Positions 28,953-37,429 of a stretch of 64,000 bases of DNA are shown one piece after another. This stretch comes from JAMXLO01 sp963696645 (lineage in GTDB: Bacteria; Pseudomonadota; Alphaproteobacteria; Acetobacterales; Acetobacteraceae): contig CAVOKY010000007.1 of the NCBI GenBank assembly GCA_963696645.1, positions 2,232,001 to 2,296,000 of the forward strand, read 5' to 3'. Position numbers and translations under genes: made by a program. Below the pieces are notes generated by a model. It did not search any database. It was not told the DNA's origin and was given only the letters and a program-made list of their open reading frames with translations. The first letter of the stretch is position 1. The number at the start of each line of letters is the position of its first letter.

Positions 28953-29895
28953 GGCCTGTCATCAATTAGCCGATTTCGGTCGGTGGGCGCCACCCGCACA
29001 CCGTATTGGGCCGGTAAGTCCCGATTGCCACACTCAGCCGTCAATCGGCGCCGGGTGATACGTAACCGATTCCGGCGCGGCGGTTTCTTCAATTCATAGG
29101 CGGTCAGCTTGTGGGAGGCTGACCGTGATGCGGCGGTTCGGACTGCGTGACGATCAGTGGGAGCGGATCAAGGACCTGTTGCCGGGACGCGAAGGCTCGG
29201 TCGGGGTGACCGCGGCGGACAATCGGCTGTTCGTCGAGGCGGTGCTGTATCGTTATCGTACCGGGATGCCGTGGCGCGATCTGCCGGAGCGGTTCGGCGA
29301 CGGGACAAAGGTCCACCTGCGGTTCAGCCGTTGGGCCAAAAGCGGTGTGTGGGAGCGGGTGTTTCAGCATCTCGCCGCAGACGCCGACAACGAATATGCG
29401 ATGATCGACAGCACCATTGTGCGCGCCCACCAGCATAGCGCCGGCGCCCAAAAAAAGCCGGCGAGGACCAAGCGATCGGGCGCTCGCGCGGCGGACTGAG
29501 CACCAAGATCCACGCCCTGGTCGACGCGCTGGGCAACCCGATCGGCTTCTTCCTGACCGGCGGCGAGGCACACGACCTGGTCGGGGCGGACCACCTGCTG
29601 CCCACGATGGAGGCCGATACGCTGATCGCCGACAAAGCGTTCGACGCCGACGCGCGCGTCCTTGAGCCGCTGGCGGCCGCGGGCAAGACCGCGGTGATCC
29701 CGCCGCGAACCAACCGGTCCTCGCCGCGCGACTATGACCGAGAGCTTTATGGCGGCGCGCCATCTGATCGAGAACTTCTTCGCCAAGATCAAGCAGTTTC
29801 GTGCGATCGCCACCCGATACGAGAAGACCGCGCGGAACTTCCTCGCCGCCGTCCAGCTCGTCGCCAGCGTCGTTTGGCTTAATTGATGACAGGCC
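28953..29895 (+). mobile_element. IS5-family (IS427-group) element
   Basis: Inverted ends GGCCTGTCATCAATTA (28953-28968) and TAATTGATGACAGGCC (29880-29895), flanked by CTAG on both sides (28949-28952 and 29896-29899). Size 943 bp. IS427-group elements duplicate CTAG-like targets and make their transposase by frameshifting. Confidence 0.85.
29128..29886 (+). pseudogene. IS5-family transposase, OrfA/OrfB with an extra frameshift
   Basis: OrfA (29128-29499; LRDDQWERIKDLLPGREG, YRTGMPWRDLPERFG, MIDSTIVRAHQHSAGA) leads to a run of seven A at 29450-29456. This is a plausible programmed slippage site into OrfB (IGRSRGGLSTKIHALVDALG, PTMEADTLIADKAFDAD, VIPPRTNRSSPRDYD). Near 29748 a further one-base shift separates this from ARHLIENFFAKIKQFRAIAT and the C-terminus, which carries the catalytic Glu. 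The programmed site is normal for the group; the second shift probably kills this copy. Confidence 0.8.
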
Positions 29896-29944
29896 CTAGT
29901 CCTTTCGGAGCACAACGCAACGGACGAATCGTCGCCGCACGCCG

Positions 29945-30130
29945 ATGACCATCCGTGCCTGCGCCGAGTCCATCATGCGGACCCTTGAATGGGGATGCGC
30001 GGATCGTGCATCCGCCCGACAGCTTTCAAGGCGCCGGCTACAATTGCCCCGATACGGGCTCCTTCCTGGCAAAGACCGGATGGCAGCCAACAATTCCGCT
30101 GGCAGACGGCGCGCGCCGCGCGCTGGATAC
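29945..30130 (+). pseudogene. C-terminal remnant of an NAD-dependent sugar epimerase/dehydratase
   Basis: Two frames join: CAESIMRTLEWG, then (shift near 29998) RIVHPPDSFQGAGYNCPDTG and FLAKTGWQPTIPLADGARRA-LD. The K-TGW-PTIPL-DG-RRAL ending is typical of short-chain sugar nucleotide epimerases. The upstream body of the gene is missing, replaced by the IS5-family element. It belongs to the decayed polysaccharide genes that follow. Confidence 0.5.
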
Positions 30131-30443
30131 AGATTTCCCCGGTGCAGCGAGTATGATTCGTTTCGCGCATCCGGCTTCGCGAACCGGTGCAGATGACGGC
30201 GCCGTGCCAGTCCGCGCTGACCGGCTCGCTGTTCCTGGTCTATACCGGCGTGACGCGGTTCGCGTCGGAGGCGCTGGAGGAGCAGATGCAGCGCACGGTG
30301 AGCCATGCCGCTGATGGTGCGTTGTCGCATCTGCTGGCGCTGGTCGATCAGGCGGTGGACGTGCTGGAAGGCGACGATCCGGAGCGTCTTCTGAGTGCGT
30401 TCGGTGCGATGCTGCACGAGGGATGGGAGACCAAGAAGCGGCT

Positions 30444-30451
30444 GTCGTCCA
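30444..30451 (+). repeat. IS66 target duplication, left (GTCGTCCA)
   Basis: GTCGTCCA directly left of the IS66 end, repeated at 31948-31955. IS66 elements make 8-bp duplications. Confidence 0.9.
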
Positions 30452-31947
30452 GTAATTGCTCACCCTGGTCTAGCCGGTGGCGTCTCGGGAGTTTTTGCGG
30501 CCAGCACGAAGCGGAGGACGTCGAGCACTGAAGCGCGGTTGGCCTTTGCGGTGCTGACGAGGGAGCGGAAGGCGGCATAGGTTTCGGCGCCCCACTCGCA
30601 GCGGAAGCCGTTGGTCACCTTGCGGAAGATCACGCTGGGGCGGAGATGCCGCTCGGAGACGTTGTTGGTATACGGCACATCGCGATTGGTGATGAACACG
30701 AACAGGTGCGCCCGGTTGGCGGCGATGCGCTTGCGCAGCTTGCGTCCCGGCTCGCCGATCGGAACGGCTGCCATGATGCGGTCGAGCCGGCGATCCAGAT
30801 CGGCAAGATAGTGCTTCAGCGTGCTGTCCTTCAGCGTCGTCGCGTCGTCGCCCGATGGCGATCGCGCGCAGCAGCAGTCGCTTGAACGCGGCGCTGAAGG
30901 CGGTGTCGCCGCATTCGATGGCGTATGTCGCATCGCGCAGCAGATGCGCCAGGCACACCTGCCATTCGACGGCGTGGCCGCGTTGGCTGCCCAGCATGTC
31001 GGACACCCAGACCATCGGCCTGATCTCGCCGAACAGGGCCTGAACCACGGCCTTGCCGCGGCTGGGGCGGATCACGTGCAGCACGGCCAGCGTGCCGATG
31101 AACACCCATTCCCACCAGTTCTTGCCGCTCACCCGCGCGGAGGTCTCGTCGGAACACACCACCGGACTGGCGAGCACCGTCGCGCGGATCGTTGCCGCTG
31201 CCACCAGCAGCGGTTCACGCGCGCGGGCCAGCATGTTGCTGATCGCACCCTCGCTGAGGGTGAGCGAGAAGATCTCGTCCATCAGCGTGGCCAGCCGTTC
31301 CATGCCGATGGCGTGCGCGTAGTGCAGGTAGACCACCAAGGCGGCGATCGACTGACCGAACGGCGAACCGGGTTCCAGCCCGGCCGGCGCGGCCGCGATC
31401 ACGCGCTCGCCGCAGCAGGCGCAGCGACCGCCGAACAGGCGCACCTGCGTCACGTCCGGCTTGATCGGCGGCAGTTCGATGCGTTCGTAGACCTGCTGCG
31501 GGGTTTGCGGTGCGTCTGCGGAAATGCCGCCTGGCACTTCGGACAGGCGGTCAGCATGGCGTCGAACACACGATCCGGGTTCGGGTGCAGCGTCCGTCCG
31601 AACCCGGGGCGGCTCTTGCGCGGCGGCTTGTCGCCCATGGGACGATCGGGCTTTTGCCCTTTCGACGGCGGCAGGGAGGAATTGTCCGGCGTCTTGGCGG
31701 GACGCTCGAACCTGGCCAGCCGCTTCTCAAGTTCACCGATGCGCGCCAGCGCCGCTTCCAACTGCCCGACCAGCGACAGGATGAGGTCATCCTTCTCCGC
31801 GTGGCTCAGCGTGCTGAGGTCGATGCCCTGCGTCACACAGAGCTTGAATCGAGTCGCCCGTGACCGCGTCAACCATCATGTTCAGCCCCAAACCCGATAC
31901 GCCACCGCGCATCGCATCGTCGTCCTGCTACCCAGGTGAGCAATTAC
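30452..31947 (-). mobile_element. IS66-family element in the kinase gene
   Basis: 1,496 bp with inverted ends GTAATTGCTCACCCTGG (left) and GTAATTGCTCACCTGGG (right, read inward), and a perfect 8-bp target duplication. It carries only tnpC, and that is damaged. It disrupts the heptose kinase gene. Confidence 0.9.
30460..31872 (-). pseudogene. IS66-family transposase TnpC, two frameshifts
   Basis: Three frames add up to one TnpC. 31872-31450 holds the coiled N-terminus (LVGQLEAALARIGELEKRLA) with DNSSLPPSKGQKPDRP. 31537 to about 30850 holds the zinc region CACCGERVIAA, the catalytic part SPVVCSDETSARVSGKNWWE and WQVCLAHLLRDATYAIECGD. 30933-30460 holds VPYTNNVSERHLRPSVIFRK and the C-terminus. 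It is unlike the IS66 copy at 19.2-20.7 kb. The clean ends with a damaged gene suggest it was mobilised by a related transposase or decayed after insertion. Confidence 0.85.
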
Positions 31948-31955
31948 GTCGTCCA
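31948..31955 (+). repeat. IS66 target duplication, right (GTCGTCCA)
   Basis: Second copy of GTCGTCCA, directly right of the IS66 element. Confidence 0.9.
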
Positions 31956-32164
31956 AGGTGAGTAACCCGCAGATCGATGCACTGTATGCAGATGCGCGGG
32001 ACGCCGGCGCCAGCGGGGGTAAGTTGTGCGGGGCCGGCAGCGGCGGCTTTCTGCTGATGCTGGTGCCGCCGGAACGGCAGGCGGTGTTTCTGGAGCGGAT
32101 GAATGGGACCGCGGTAATACCGGTGCGTATGGATACTGTGGGTTCGACGATACTGACGGGGTGA

Positions 32165-32429
32165 AGGAATTATACCTCCACTACTCCTTAAGCCATCGCT
32201 ACTTCAGTGATATGAGGGTCAGTGAGCCTCGGGAGTATGGGTCATGCGCTAGATTCTATGCCCATCTGCGAGGGCGAGCCAGTTACGGTTGCAGCTTCCC
32301 GCAACTGCTCTAGCCCGCATTTCTCACACTATGTGGGTGCGTCGGGTCTCTGAATCGGCGAAAGTTCTTCTGCGACAAAGCCTTTTGGCGAAGCAGAGGA
32401 GTTCCCCGATGCCGACAGGGTAATTGTTC
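32165..32429. other. No gene seen
   Basis: A lower-GC spacer between the kinase remnant and an IS1380 remnant. No coding frame or structure is supported. Confidence 0.4.
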
Positions 32430-32585
32430 GAATTTGCACGCGTGGAGGGACGCCGGGATGTGGCGGCGTTCGATGGCGGGACGATCACCTCGGATGCCGG
32501 CGCATTGCTGCGCGGATCGGGCAATCTGCCTGCACGATCGGCATTTCCACTATATCGCGAATTTACAACGGCTCGACTGACGTGA
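32430..32585 (+). pseudogene. IS1380-family transposase, N-terminal remnant
   Basis: A 51-codon frame reading EFARVEGRRDVAAFDGGTIT and SDAGALLRGSGNLPARS matches the start of IS1380 transposases (VEGR-VVAAFDGGAITSDAGALLL). It contains the first catalytic Asp region only and stops at 32583-32585. Nothing else of the element is visible. Confidence 0.6.
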
Positions 32586-32592
32586 GTTTGGC

Positions 32593-33900
32593 TCATGCGA
32601 TGATAGGAGGCTTCCAGGTATCGAACGCGGGGAGTTGGAACACCTTGACACCGCGCCAGCTTAAGGTCGGATCCGCTCCGCGGAGGAACCGCACGAACGG
32701 CTGTATTTCTGCCAGCCGGTCGAGTTGGATCGGCCAGTCTGAATAGGAGTGAGCGAGGAACCAAGAAAATGTTTCATAACGAATGATCGTCTCGCCATCG
32801 GCTTCCACTCCGGCCACTGCGGCATTGTCCCGGCCGTCCGCCGTGAAGTCCGCGCGCAGCAGATAGCGCCCCGGTGGGAGTTTGAGGGGCCGCAACAGCG
32901 TGACGTTGCCGGTTGTGTCGACGTGAAACGCCTCCGCCCTCAAATCGGCCACACAGAGCGGTGCTGCGTCAGCGAAATATGGGCTGCCGGCAGTCTTTTC
33001 CCTTGGCACGAACAGGACGTTCGATAGGCGATCGACATAGTCATTCTCATCGCGTACACGAGTATAGGTCGCAAGATCGACCGCGCAATAATTTTCGGAC
33101 GCCAGCAACTCATGACAGAGCTGCCTTTTCTCCGACTGCTCAAGGACAATGAAGGGCCGCGCCTCGCGGAGGAGGCGCGGCATTCCGAGCAGGGCGTCAT
33201 ATTCCGCGCCCTCGATATCCATCTTGATAAACCCTGGCGTCAGGTCCAACGCCGCGGCAAAATCATCAAGCGCGATGGTTTGCACCTGAACCCCGGTGCT
33301 GCCCTCTTGGATGTGGTCGTTTAGATGATCGCCGGGCGCGATATTTACCAGCGCCCCGCTCTTTCGCCACACTGCCCGGTGAAACAGCGTTGTGTTCTGA
33401 CAGCCTGCCTTGACGAGATTATACTGTGTCTTGTCCACGATCCGCGGGCTGGCCTCGAATGCGCAGACTGTTCCACGCGGACCGACTAGGCGTGACATCA
33501 GGACGGTCAGCGCGCCGGCGTTGGCGCCAACGTCGAACGCGACGTCGCCCGGTCGGCAATGATCGCGAATTACCATCGCGACCGTCGGTTCGGTGTAGTC
33601 TCGCTGCCACCATTTCGGCAAAGCAAGGATCGCGGAAGCCGGTTCCACGATCGACTCAAGCCGCGCGGCACGAGCCATTACCTCTTCCGCAACGCTCTCC
33701 CAGCGCTGGTCTTGCTGTCGGGCAATTTCTAGCTGGCGGTCAAGTTTTTGGCCGAGATCCTGCAGTCGCTGCAGCTCCGGTTCTGTTTGTCGCGTCCGAT
33801 CCGCAGCGTGAATCGCATCGCGAATCTCGACTAGGCGGTGTTCGATGACATAAGTTCCCAACAATCCCCGAACAATATCCCTAATTTTATGACGAATCAT
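32593..33900 (-). CDS. FkbM-family methyltransferase with coiled-coil N-terminus
   Basis: A 435-residue protein from ATG 33900 (MIRHKIRDIVRGLLG); an ATG at 33909 is also possible. The N-terminus has a helical coiled-coil-like stretch (about residues 25-90, EPELQRLQDLGQKLDRQLEI). It is followed by an FkbM S-adenosylmethionine domain: DVAFDVGANAGALTVLMSRL (motif I), GTVCAFEASP, FIKMDIEGAEYDALLGM (conserved Asp-Ile-Glu-Gly). A C-terminal beta-rich extension of about 130 residues (LKLPPGRYLLRADFTADGRD) is unusual and may bind a glycan. FkbM enzymes O-methylate sugars or small molecules. The position beside glycosyltransferase genes suggests glycan methylation. Confidence 0.85.
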   Translation of the reverse strand: MIRHKIRDIVRGLLGTYVIEHRLVEIRDAIHAADRTRQTEPELQRLQDLGQKLDRQLEIARQQDQRWESVAEEVMARAARLESIVEPASAILALPKWWQRDYTEPTVAMVIRDHCRPGDVAFDVGANAGALTVLMSRLVGPRGTVCAFEASPRIVDKTQYNLVKAGCQNTTLFHRAVWRKSGALVNIAPGDHLNDHIQEGSTGVQVQTIALDDFAAALDLTPGFIKMDIEGAEYDALLGMPRLLREARPFIVLEQSEKRQLCHELLASENYCAVDLATYTRVRDENDYVDRLSNVLFVPREKTAGSPYFADAAPLCVADLRAEAFHVDTTGNVTLLRPLKLPPGRYLLRADFTADGRDNAAVAGVEADGETIIRYETFSWFLAHSYSDWPIQLDRLAEIQPFVRFLRGADPTLSWRGVKVFQLPAFDTWKPPIIA

Positions 33901-34239
33901 TCCGTGCATCGCCCCACCGAGTGGAGCGGTCTCATAACATGATGGCACCGTGCGGCAAACCGGGTGCCGGAGAAGATGCGGACAACCTTGACGGTCAGCC
34001 CGAGAACACAATCGGAACATCCATGAAGAGGCGAAGACTGCTGAGTAAGAGACCGCCAATCGGTCGCTAATATAAAGAGTTGGGTCCGGATCGGACGACG
34101 CTCCGGATGAACAGCGACGGTCCGCTGAGCGGCCGAAATGGACGCAAAGCCGCTACTTCGCCTGCATGCTGACCGTGTCACCTCCCATCACTCGTAGCCG
34201 TCATTGGCAACGCCAAATTCGCCCGGCCACTGCGCGGGC
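33901..34239. other. No gene seen
   Basis: Upstream region of the methyltransferase gene. Open frames here lack family features. Confidence 0.35.
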
Positions 34240-34314
34240 CTGGAGCGGATGAACGGAACCGCGGTGACACCGGTGGTGATGGATACCGTGGGTTCGGCCA
34301 TACTGACGGGATAG
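34240..34314 (+). pseudogene. Second copy of the heptose-kinase gene tail
   Basis: 25 codons reading LERMNGTAVTPVVMDTVGSA-ILTG plus stop, nearly the same as the 3' end of the kinase gene at 32091-32164 (LERMNGTAVIPVRMDTVGST-ILTG). The DNA differs at about ten positions. It is a duplicated or transferred gene end with no body. Confidence 0.7.
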
Positions 34315-34369
34315 CGACCGCTAACCGAACGTACGACGGGTCACGGCACGACGCCGCGACCATATAACT

Positions 34370-35842
34370 TCAAAGGCTCGGCGCTTCCAGAACCAAACTT
34401 GGGGCAGTCATCGCAGCATGCAGGCATTCAGCCGCAGCCTCCCAGGTGTAGCGCTGGGCATGTTCACGAGCTCGCTCGATATATCGGATCAACTCGCTCG
34501 GTGACTTTGTCATGGTTCGCAATACCGCAGCTGATATCGATTCTATATCGTAAGGGTCGCAATACTCGGCGAGATCAATGCAAACTTCTCGCAACGGTGG
34601 TATATCGCTGACCACGATTTGTGCTCCGGCCGCCATTGCCTCCAACGGAGGTATGCCAAAACCTTCCCATTTTGATGGGTAAACCAGAGCTGTCGATTTC
34701 GACAAAACGGCCCGTTTTACCGGCTCAGAAACCAAACCGCCGAAAACAATACGCACCAGTCCCCCGAGAGACGATACGATTGGGCCCAGTACGTCCTGAA
34801 GATTTACGTGTTCACCAAAGCCAATAATAAAAATCTGGATCTCGGTTCCCGTGGTGACAGCGACCTTGATCAGAGCGCGCAGGGCATTTGGCACATTCTT
34901 CGATGGCTCCTGGAACCCGATGATTGTGAACAGCGGAATATTCAAGTCCAGGGTCAGGCTTCGGAACACGTACTCGGCCCCCTCGGGTAGATCAAAATCG
35001 CTTTCGAAGATGCCGCAAGGAACCACGTGAACCGGCTTGCGAATGTGAGGGAAGAAGGTGATGACATCCTTGGCTGCAGAATGCGAGATGGCGACAATTT
35101 CATCAGCACTTTCAAGGTGCATCTGTACACCGGATCGAAACTCCGGGACCGGTATCATGCCAGGTTGCCAATGGGCAACCCGCAGCGGAATGGCATCGAG
35201 AAACCACGAAAAGATACGCAACCCAGGAGGACGATAATGGCCGGCAAGAGGATTGCCGTGCGGGCTATGGAACCACCAGAAATTGAGCAGAACGTCAATC
35301 CGATCAAGTGAAATCACCCGTCCGACTATGTCCGCATTGGTGAATGACTTGCGCTGGCGTGACGCGGTGCTGACGAGCGCCTCCTGCGGACTTTTCCCCG
35401 TCGCCGATTGCCGTGTCAGCCCGCGTTTTTGGGCGTACTTCCAGAGAAGAATTCGGACGAGCCGGGTGATCCCGCGGAGCCGATAACGGACCGACAGCGG
35501 CACCTTCCGACGATAGGCGGCCATAAGATCCTCGGCTCGGTGCACCCATTCGAGCATCGGCTGTTCGCTGGCAGACTCGGTTCCGACGGGACCGAGGTTT
35601 GCCTCTGTCGCCTTCGGAAGTTCCCCGCCCAACAAGACAGTGAGGAAGCCCCGGCCGTCCCAGCAATGATAGACGCAGCCCACCGGATCGGAAGGATCGA
35701 ACGCCGGCTCACCAAGACAAATCAGGTCAAGATCGTCACGGCTCGCCAGCTCCGCGGCAAGTGCCCGGAACAGACGCAGCGCGCCCCGCGGAGTGCCGCT
35801 GTCGATCAGCTTGCCAAAGAATGCAATGGTGCGAACAGTCAC
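34370..35842 (-). CDS. Glycosyltransferase family 4 (GT-B)
   Basis: A 490-residue cytoplasmic glycosyltransferase that would add a sugar to a lipid-linked glycan. The C-terminal Rossmann domain shows the GT4 signature: FTIIGFQEPSKNVPNALRAL (phosphate loop), TALVYPSKWEGFGIPPLEAM (the EX7E-type motif) and AAGAQIVVSDIPPLREVC. The start is a GTG (35842) that overlaps the stop of the upstream gene (GTGA), so both are translated from one message. A central insertion of about 60 basic residues (RRKVPLSVRYRLRGITRLVR) may attach it to the membrane. The donor sugar cannot be told; the GDP-sugar genes across the divergent region suggest a GDP-linked donor. Confidence 0.88.
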   Translation of the reverse strand: MTVRTIAFFGKLIDSGTPRGALRLFRALAAELASRDDLDLICLGEPAFDPSDPVGCVYHCWDGRGFLTVLLGGELPKATEANLGPVGTESASEQPMLEWVHRAEDLMAAYRRKVPLSVRYRLRGITRLVRILLWKYAQKRGLTRQSATGKSPQEALVSTASRQRKSFTNADIVGRVISLDRIDVLLNFWWFHSPHGNPLAGHYRPPGLRIFSWFLDAIPLRVAHWQPGMIPVPEFRSGVQMHLESADEIVAISHSAAKDVITFFPHIRKPVHVVPCGIFESDFDLPEGAEYVFRSLTLDLNIPLFTIIGFQEPSKNVPNALRALIKVAVTTGTEIQIFIIGFGEHVNLQDVLGPIVSSLGGLVRIVFGGLVSEPVKRAVLSKSTALVYPSKWEGFGIPPLEAMAAGAQIVVSDIPPLREVCIDLAEYCDPYDIESISAAVLRTMTKSPSELIRYIERAREHAQRYTWEAAAECLHAAMTAPSLVLEAPSL

Positions 35843-36993
35843 GGTTCGATGTTCCGATCGAGCAGCCGGTCCACGAAGGCAGCCGGATTATGCTTCGCGA
35901 TCCAGGAAGGTTGCAACGCCCGCGCGCGGACGCTCAGCCCCGTGATGGACGACATCGCTTGCTTGACCGTTTCGGCGAAATCAACGCGGTCGCCCGGTAA
36001 AAACAACATTCCTGCGCCCGATCCGCCAATCTGGCGTGCCATCCAGGTTCCCCTTGGCACCACCACCGGAATACCGCGACCAATTGCCTCTGCAAACACC
36101 CCCGAGGTCTGCGAGTGATAATAGAGTTTTTGATAAGGCAGTAGAACAAGACTTGCCCGGTCCAACAACTCCTCATATTCGTCCATGGAAAGTTCATCTT
36201 CCAGCAGCGTCACAGGCTCCTGGCGCAATGCGCACAGCGCCGCCACGCTTTCCGTGTCGCGCCGGAACATCACATTGGCCTGAAACTCGGCTGCCCAGTC
36301 ACCCGCGGCAAGGGCTGGGCAAATCTGCGACACCATAAAAGGCAGATATTGGAATCCCTTGGTTGACCGCGCATTGCCCAGGTAAACCAGCCGTGGGGCG
36401 GCGCCGCTGTCTTGGGCGCTCAACTTGTCGCCTGTATGGGGTATCGGCATCAATCCTATGGGAAGATCGGTGACAGCCTGGTATTCTTCAGCCAGCAATT
36501 CACTGTCCGTAACAAGGCGCACGCGATGGGCCATCCCCAGGCGCTGTATGGAACCGAGCGCGTATCGGTACTGCCGTACCGTATCAGCATTCGGCCAGTA
36601 CGGATTAGGCGCCGGGGAATATCGCAGGAGGATAACCAGAATGGAGTCCCGCAGCCTGTTATGTGTCAGGACTTGTACCGCAGGCTCGATCTGGCGGTGA
36701 GTTGTCGTGTGCAGGAACACGACAGAACGTGGCTCCAACTCCACGGAATTAATTCCCGCTATCAGATCGCCGAGGAAAGCCGTGGCGAGGACCTTGTCAT
36801 CCAGCGCGGCCTCCAGGCCATGGCGAAAGCATGGTACGATCCGTAACCCGCCGATAATGCTTTGCTGCACACTTCGCGCTGCAAACACGACGCAGCGTTC
36901 GCCCTGGCGCCCGGCCTCATCTGCCAGCACCTTGTCATATGTGAGGAAGTGACCGTTATAGGATTGCAGCGATGGATCGATGATAACTAACAT
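35839..36993 (-). CDS. Glycosyltransferase, GT4-like
   Basis: A 384-residue protein from ATG 36993 (MLVIIDPSLQSYNGHFLTYD). The C-terminal half reads PRLVYLGNARSTKGFQYLPF, DRASLVLLPYQKLYYHSQTS and GVFAEAIGRGIPVVVPRGTW, a GT-B acceptor/donor layout. It is paralogous to the N-terminal half of the 812-residue protein at 40356-42794, which shares VSLGNARDEKGI, LLPYWHSIYASRTSGVFMEA and TWMA-Q motifs. It is translationally coupled to the next glycosyltransferase. It lies divergent from the gmd gene with a 436-bp region between. Confidence 0.82.
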   Translation of the reverse strand: MLVIIDPSLQSYNGHFLTYDKVLADEAGRQGERCVVFAARSVQQSIIGGLRIVPCFRHGLEAALDDKVLATAFLGDLIAGINSVELEPRSVVFLHTTTHRQIEPAVQVLTHNRLRDSILVILLRYSPAPNPYWPNADTVRQYRYALGSIQRLGMAHRVRLVTDSELLAEEYQAVTDLPIGLMPIPHTGDKLSAQDSGAAPRLVYLGNARSTKGFQYLPFMVSQICPALAAGDWAAEFQANVMFRRDTESVAALCALRQEPVTLLEDELSMDEYEELLDRASLVLLPYQKLYYHSQTSGVFAEAIGRGIPVVVPRGTWMARQIGGSGAGMLFLPGDRVDFAETVKQAMSSITGLSVRARALQPSWIAKHNPAAFVDRLLDRNIEP

Positions 36994-37429
36994 ATCAGGA
37001 TTGCCTGCGAACTGCTGGGGCACATATCAAACGAGCGGGTGTTCGATAAGCCTGTCCCCGTCGCGCTCCGCCATATACGCCATCGGACTCTCACATCTCA
37101 CTGCCTTCCCAATGAAGCGCTGTAGATCTTCGTCGCGAATTCTGTAGCTTCCGAGCCTCAATCCCGCACAAGACAGTCATCCCTTCAAGCATGCAACGCC
37201 AGGAACGAACGAGTTGGGCACGCGATGCCAGGTACAATTTTCTAGCCATGACGCCAATTAGCCGACGCGATCAGTGAAGCAATTTCTGTGCCGCCATCAT
37301 GCATGCTTCCTCACAGGCGCCGCGTCGCCTTCGAAAAGTGCTGCCTGCCACATCGTTTGATAGTGGTCAACAGACAGCCTTCGCCTGGCAGATCTGGACG
37401 CAAGCGGGCAAGGTCTGTATGGTGTTTTA
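36994..37429. promoter_or_regulatory. Divergent intergenic region of the polysaccharide locus
   Basis: 436 bases between two divergently read gene groups (glycosyltransferases left, gmd right). By position it should hold both promoters. No operator or terminator motif could be assigned with confidence. Confidence 0.4.

Larger units (their letters stand above)
30217..32164 (+). pseudogene. hddA: GHMP sugar kinase, HddA-like (heptose-7-phosphate kinase), interrupted by IS66
   Basis: The part before the insertion encodes LTGSLFLVYTGVTRFASEAL, then ALVDQAVDVLEGDDPERLLS and AFGAMLHEGWETKKRLSS. The part after it encodes KVSNPQIDALYADARDAGAS, GGKLCGAGSGGFLLMLVPPE and a stop at 32164. Removing the IS66 element and one 8-bp duplication restores the frame exactly. 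The YTG and GAGSGGF motifs match D-glycero-D-manno-heptose 7-phosphate kinases of the GDP-heptose pathway. The N-terminal ATP-binding half is missing; a possible start MIRF lies at 30153. Dead gene. Confidence 0.75.
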
